Source of the DNA: Nitrospiraceae bacterium UBA6898
GTDB lineage: Bacteria > Nitrospirota > Thermodesulfovibrionia > Thermodesulfovibrionales > UBA6898
Assembly (NCBI GenBank): GCA_002448975.1
Contig: DKBO01000138.1
Coordinates: forward strand, 1-6,298
Reading direction: 5' to 3'
Length of the DNA: 6,298 bases
Shown: positions 5,822 to 6,298 of the stretch, piece after piece
Position numbering within the stretch: the first letter of the stretch is position 1
Layout of the letters: the number at the start of each line of letters is the position of its first letter
Notes under the pieces: generated by a model
The model's input: only the letters and a program-made list of their open reading frames with translations
Told to the model about the DNA's origin: nothing
Database searches by the model: none
Program-made: the position numbers and the translations under genes

Positions 5822-6298
5822 AAAACATTGCAATTACTATGGGCGACCCTGCAGGCATTGGGCCTGAAATTATTGCACGCGCTGTGTCCAATTCGGAGAT
5901 CCAGAAAATCTGCCGACCGGTCGTCATTTGCTCTCGCGACATTCTTGAGGAGTCATTCGGGCTTGCGGGACAGTTTTTCAGGCCAAACGTGATCACGTCA
6001 GTGGCAATGGTCGACCCTTCCCCTGGGACAGTAAATATCATGGATATTGGCTCTATCAGAGACTTCCGCCGACAGGAGGCATCTGCGGAGGGAGGGAAAG
6101 CATCTGCTGCCTGCATAAAAAAAGCTGTTGAGCTCGCCTTGAACAAACAGGTCGATGCAGTCGTCACCGCTCCGATCTCAAAAGAAGCGTTCAAGGCAGC
6201 AGGATTGAAGTGGCCGGGACATACGGAAATGCTCGCCGAACTGACCAGGACAACAGAATATGCGATGATGCTCACCGGCGGTCCGCTTCGGGTGATCC
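5818..6298 (+). CDS. pdxA: 4-hydroxythreonine-4-phosphate dehydrogenase, N-terminal part (cut by window end)
   Basis: The reading frame is open from the ATG at 5818 to the window edge and gives the first 160 residues of a protein that is usually about 330. PdxA oxidises 4-phosphohydroxy-L-threonine with NAD; the product decarboxylates to the amino ketone that PdxJ condenses with deoxyxylulose 5-phosphate to make pyridoxine phosphate. The opening MGDPAGIGPE (8-17) is diagnostic. GKASAACI (93-100), DAVVTAPISKEAF (113-125) and PGHTEMLAELT (133-143) follow, with His135 as the first of three metal-ligand histidines; the other two would lie outside the window. It starts inside the stop of yjbQ (ATGA). 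AGGAG at 5812-5816 is only 1 nt from the ATG, which suggests re-initiation by ribosomes leaving yjbQ. There is no frameshift or missing residue in the visible part. Confidence 0.95.
   Translation, partial: MKNIAITMGDPAGIGPEIIARAVSNSEIQKICRPVVICSRDILEESFGLAGQFFRPNVITSVAMVDPSPGTVNIMDIGSIRDFRRQEASAEGGKASAACIKKAVELALNKQVDAVVTAPISKEAFKAAGLKWPGHTEMLAELTRTTEYAMMLTGGPLRVI

Noticed and set aside
5808..6275. A 155-codon minus-strand open frame opposite pdxA
   Set aside because: The plus strand encodes unmistakable PdxA motifs throughout, and the antisense frame has no domain signal.

Overview
The window reads as an ordinary bacterial chromosome segment with moderate GC. It suggests an environmental, signalling-rich Gram-negative lineage such as Nitrospirota or the former Deltaproteobacteria. 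That placement is a weak guess, based on the cytoplasmic Rossmann-GAF-PAS hybrid kinase, the REC-HD-GYP partner, a small DUF3553 protein and a yjbQ-pdxA pair. No mobile element, CRISPR array or rRNA was seen.

Layout. Positions 1-23 are the 3' end of a plus-strand tRNA with encoded CCA. Positions 24-160 are non-coding and hold an A-tract/T-tract hairpin between convergent units. From 5013 down to 161 the minus strand carries a tight three-gene unit: a REC-HD-GYP response regulator, then an 1127-residue hybrid sensor kinase (Rossmann, GAF, PAS, coiled coil, HisKA, HATPase, REC, REC, degenerate GGDEF), then an Ogt-type alkylguanine-DNA alkyltransferase. Each gene overlaps the next, by 8 and 35 nt. 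Upstream on the same strand, after a 92-nt gap, is a small Tudor-like DUF3553 gene. Divergent from it on the plus strand are yjbQ and pdxA, which overlap by ATGA; pdxA runs off the window end.

How the genes may work together. The HD-GYP protein should hydrolyse cyclic di-GMP under control of receiver phosphorylation, and the neighbouring kinase is its most likely phosphodonor. The kinase has no membrane segment, so it should respond to intracellular signals through its Rossmann, GAF and PAS modules. Its C-terminal GGDEF has lost most substrate-contacting residues but keeps the RxxD inhibitory-site motif, so it looks like a cyclic di-GMP sensor rather than a synthase. The inferred circuit is a kinase that reads cyclic di-GMP and controls a phosphodiesterase that destroys it. 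The DNA-repair gene is attached by translational overlap. YjbQ and PdxA point to thiamine-phosphate and pyridoxal-phosphate cofactor metabolism.

A recurring feature is that the three genes that begin transcription units (HD-GYP, DUF3553, yjbQ) lack a clear ribosome-binding site and have a -10-like hexamer only 6-7 nt before the ATG, as expected for leaderless messages. The genes inside operons have purine-rich ribosome-binding sites.
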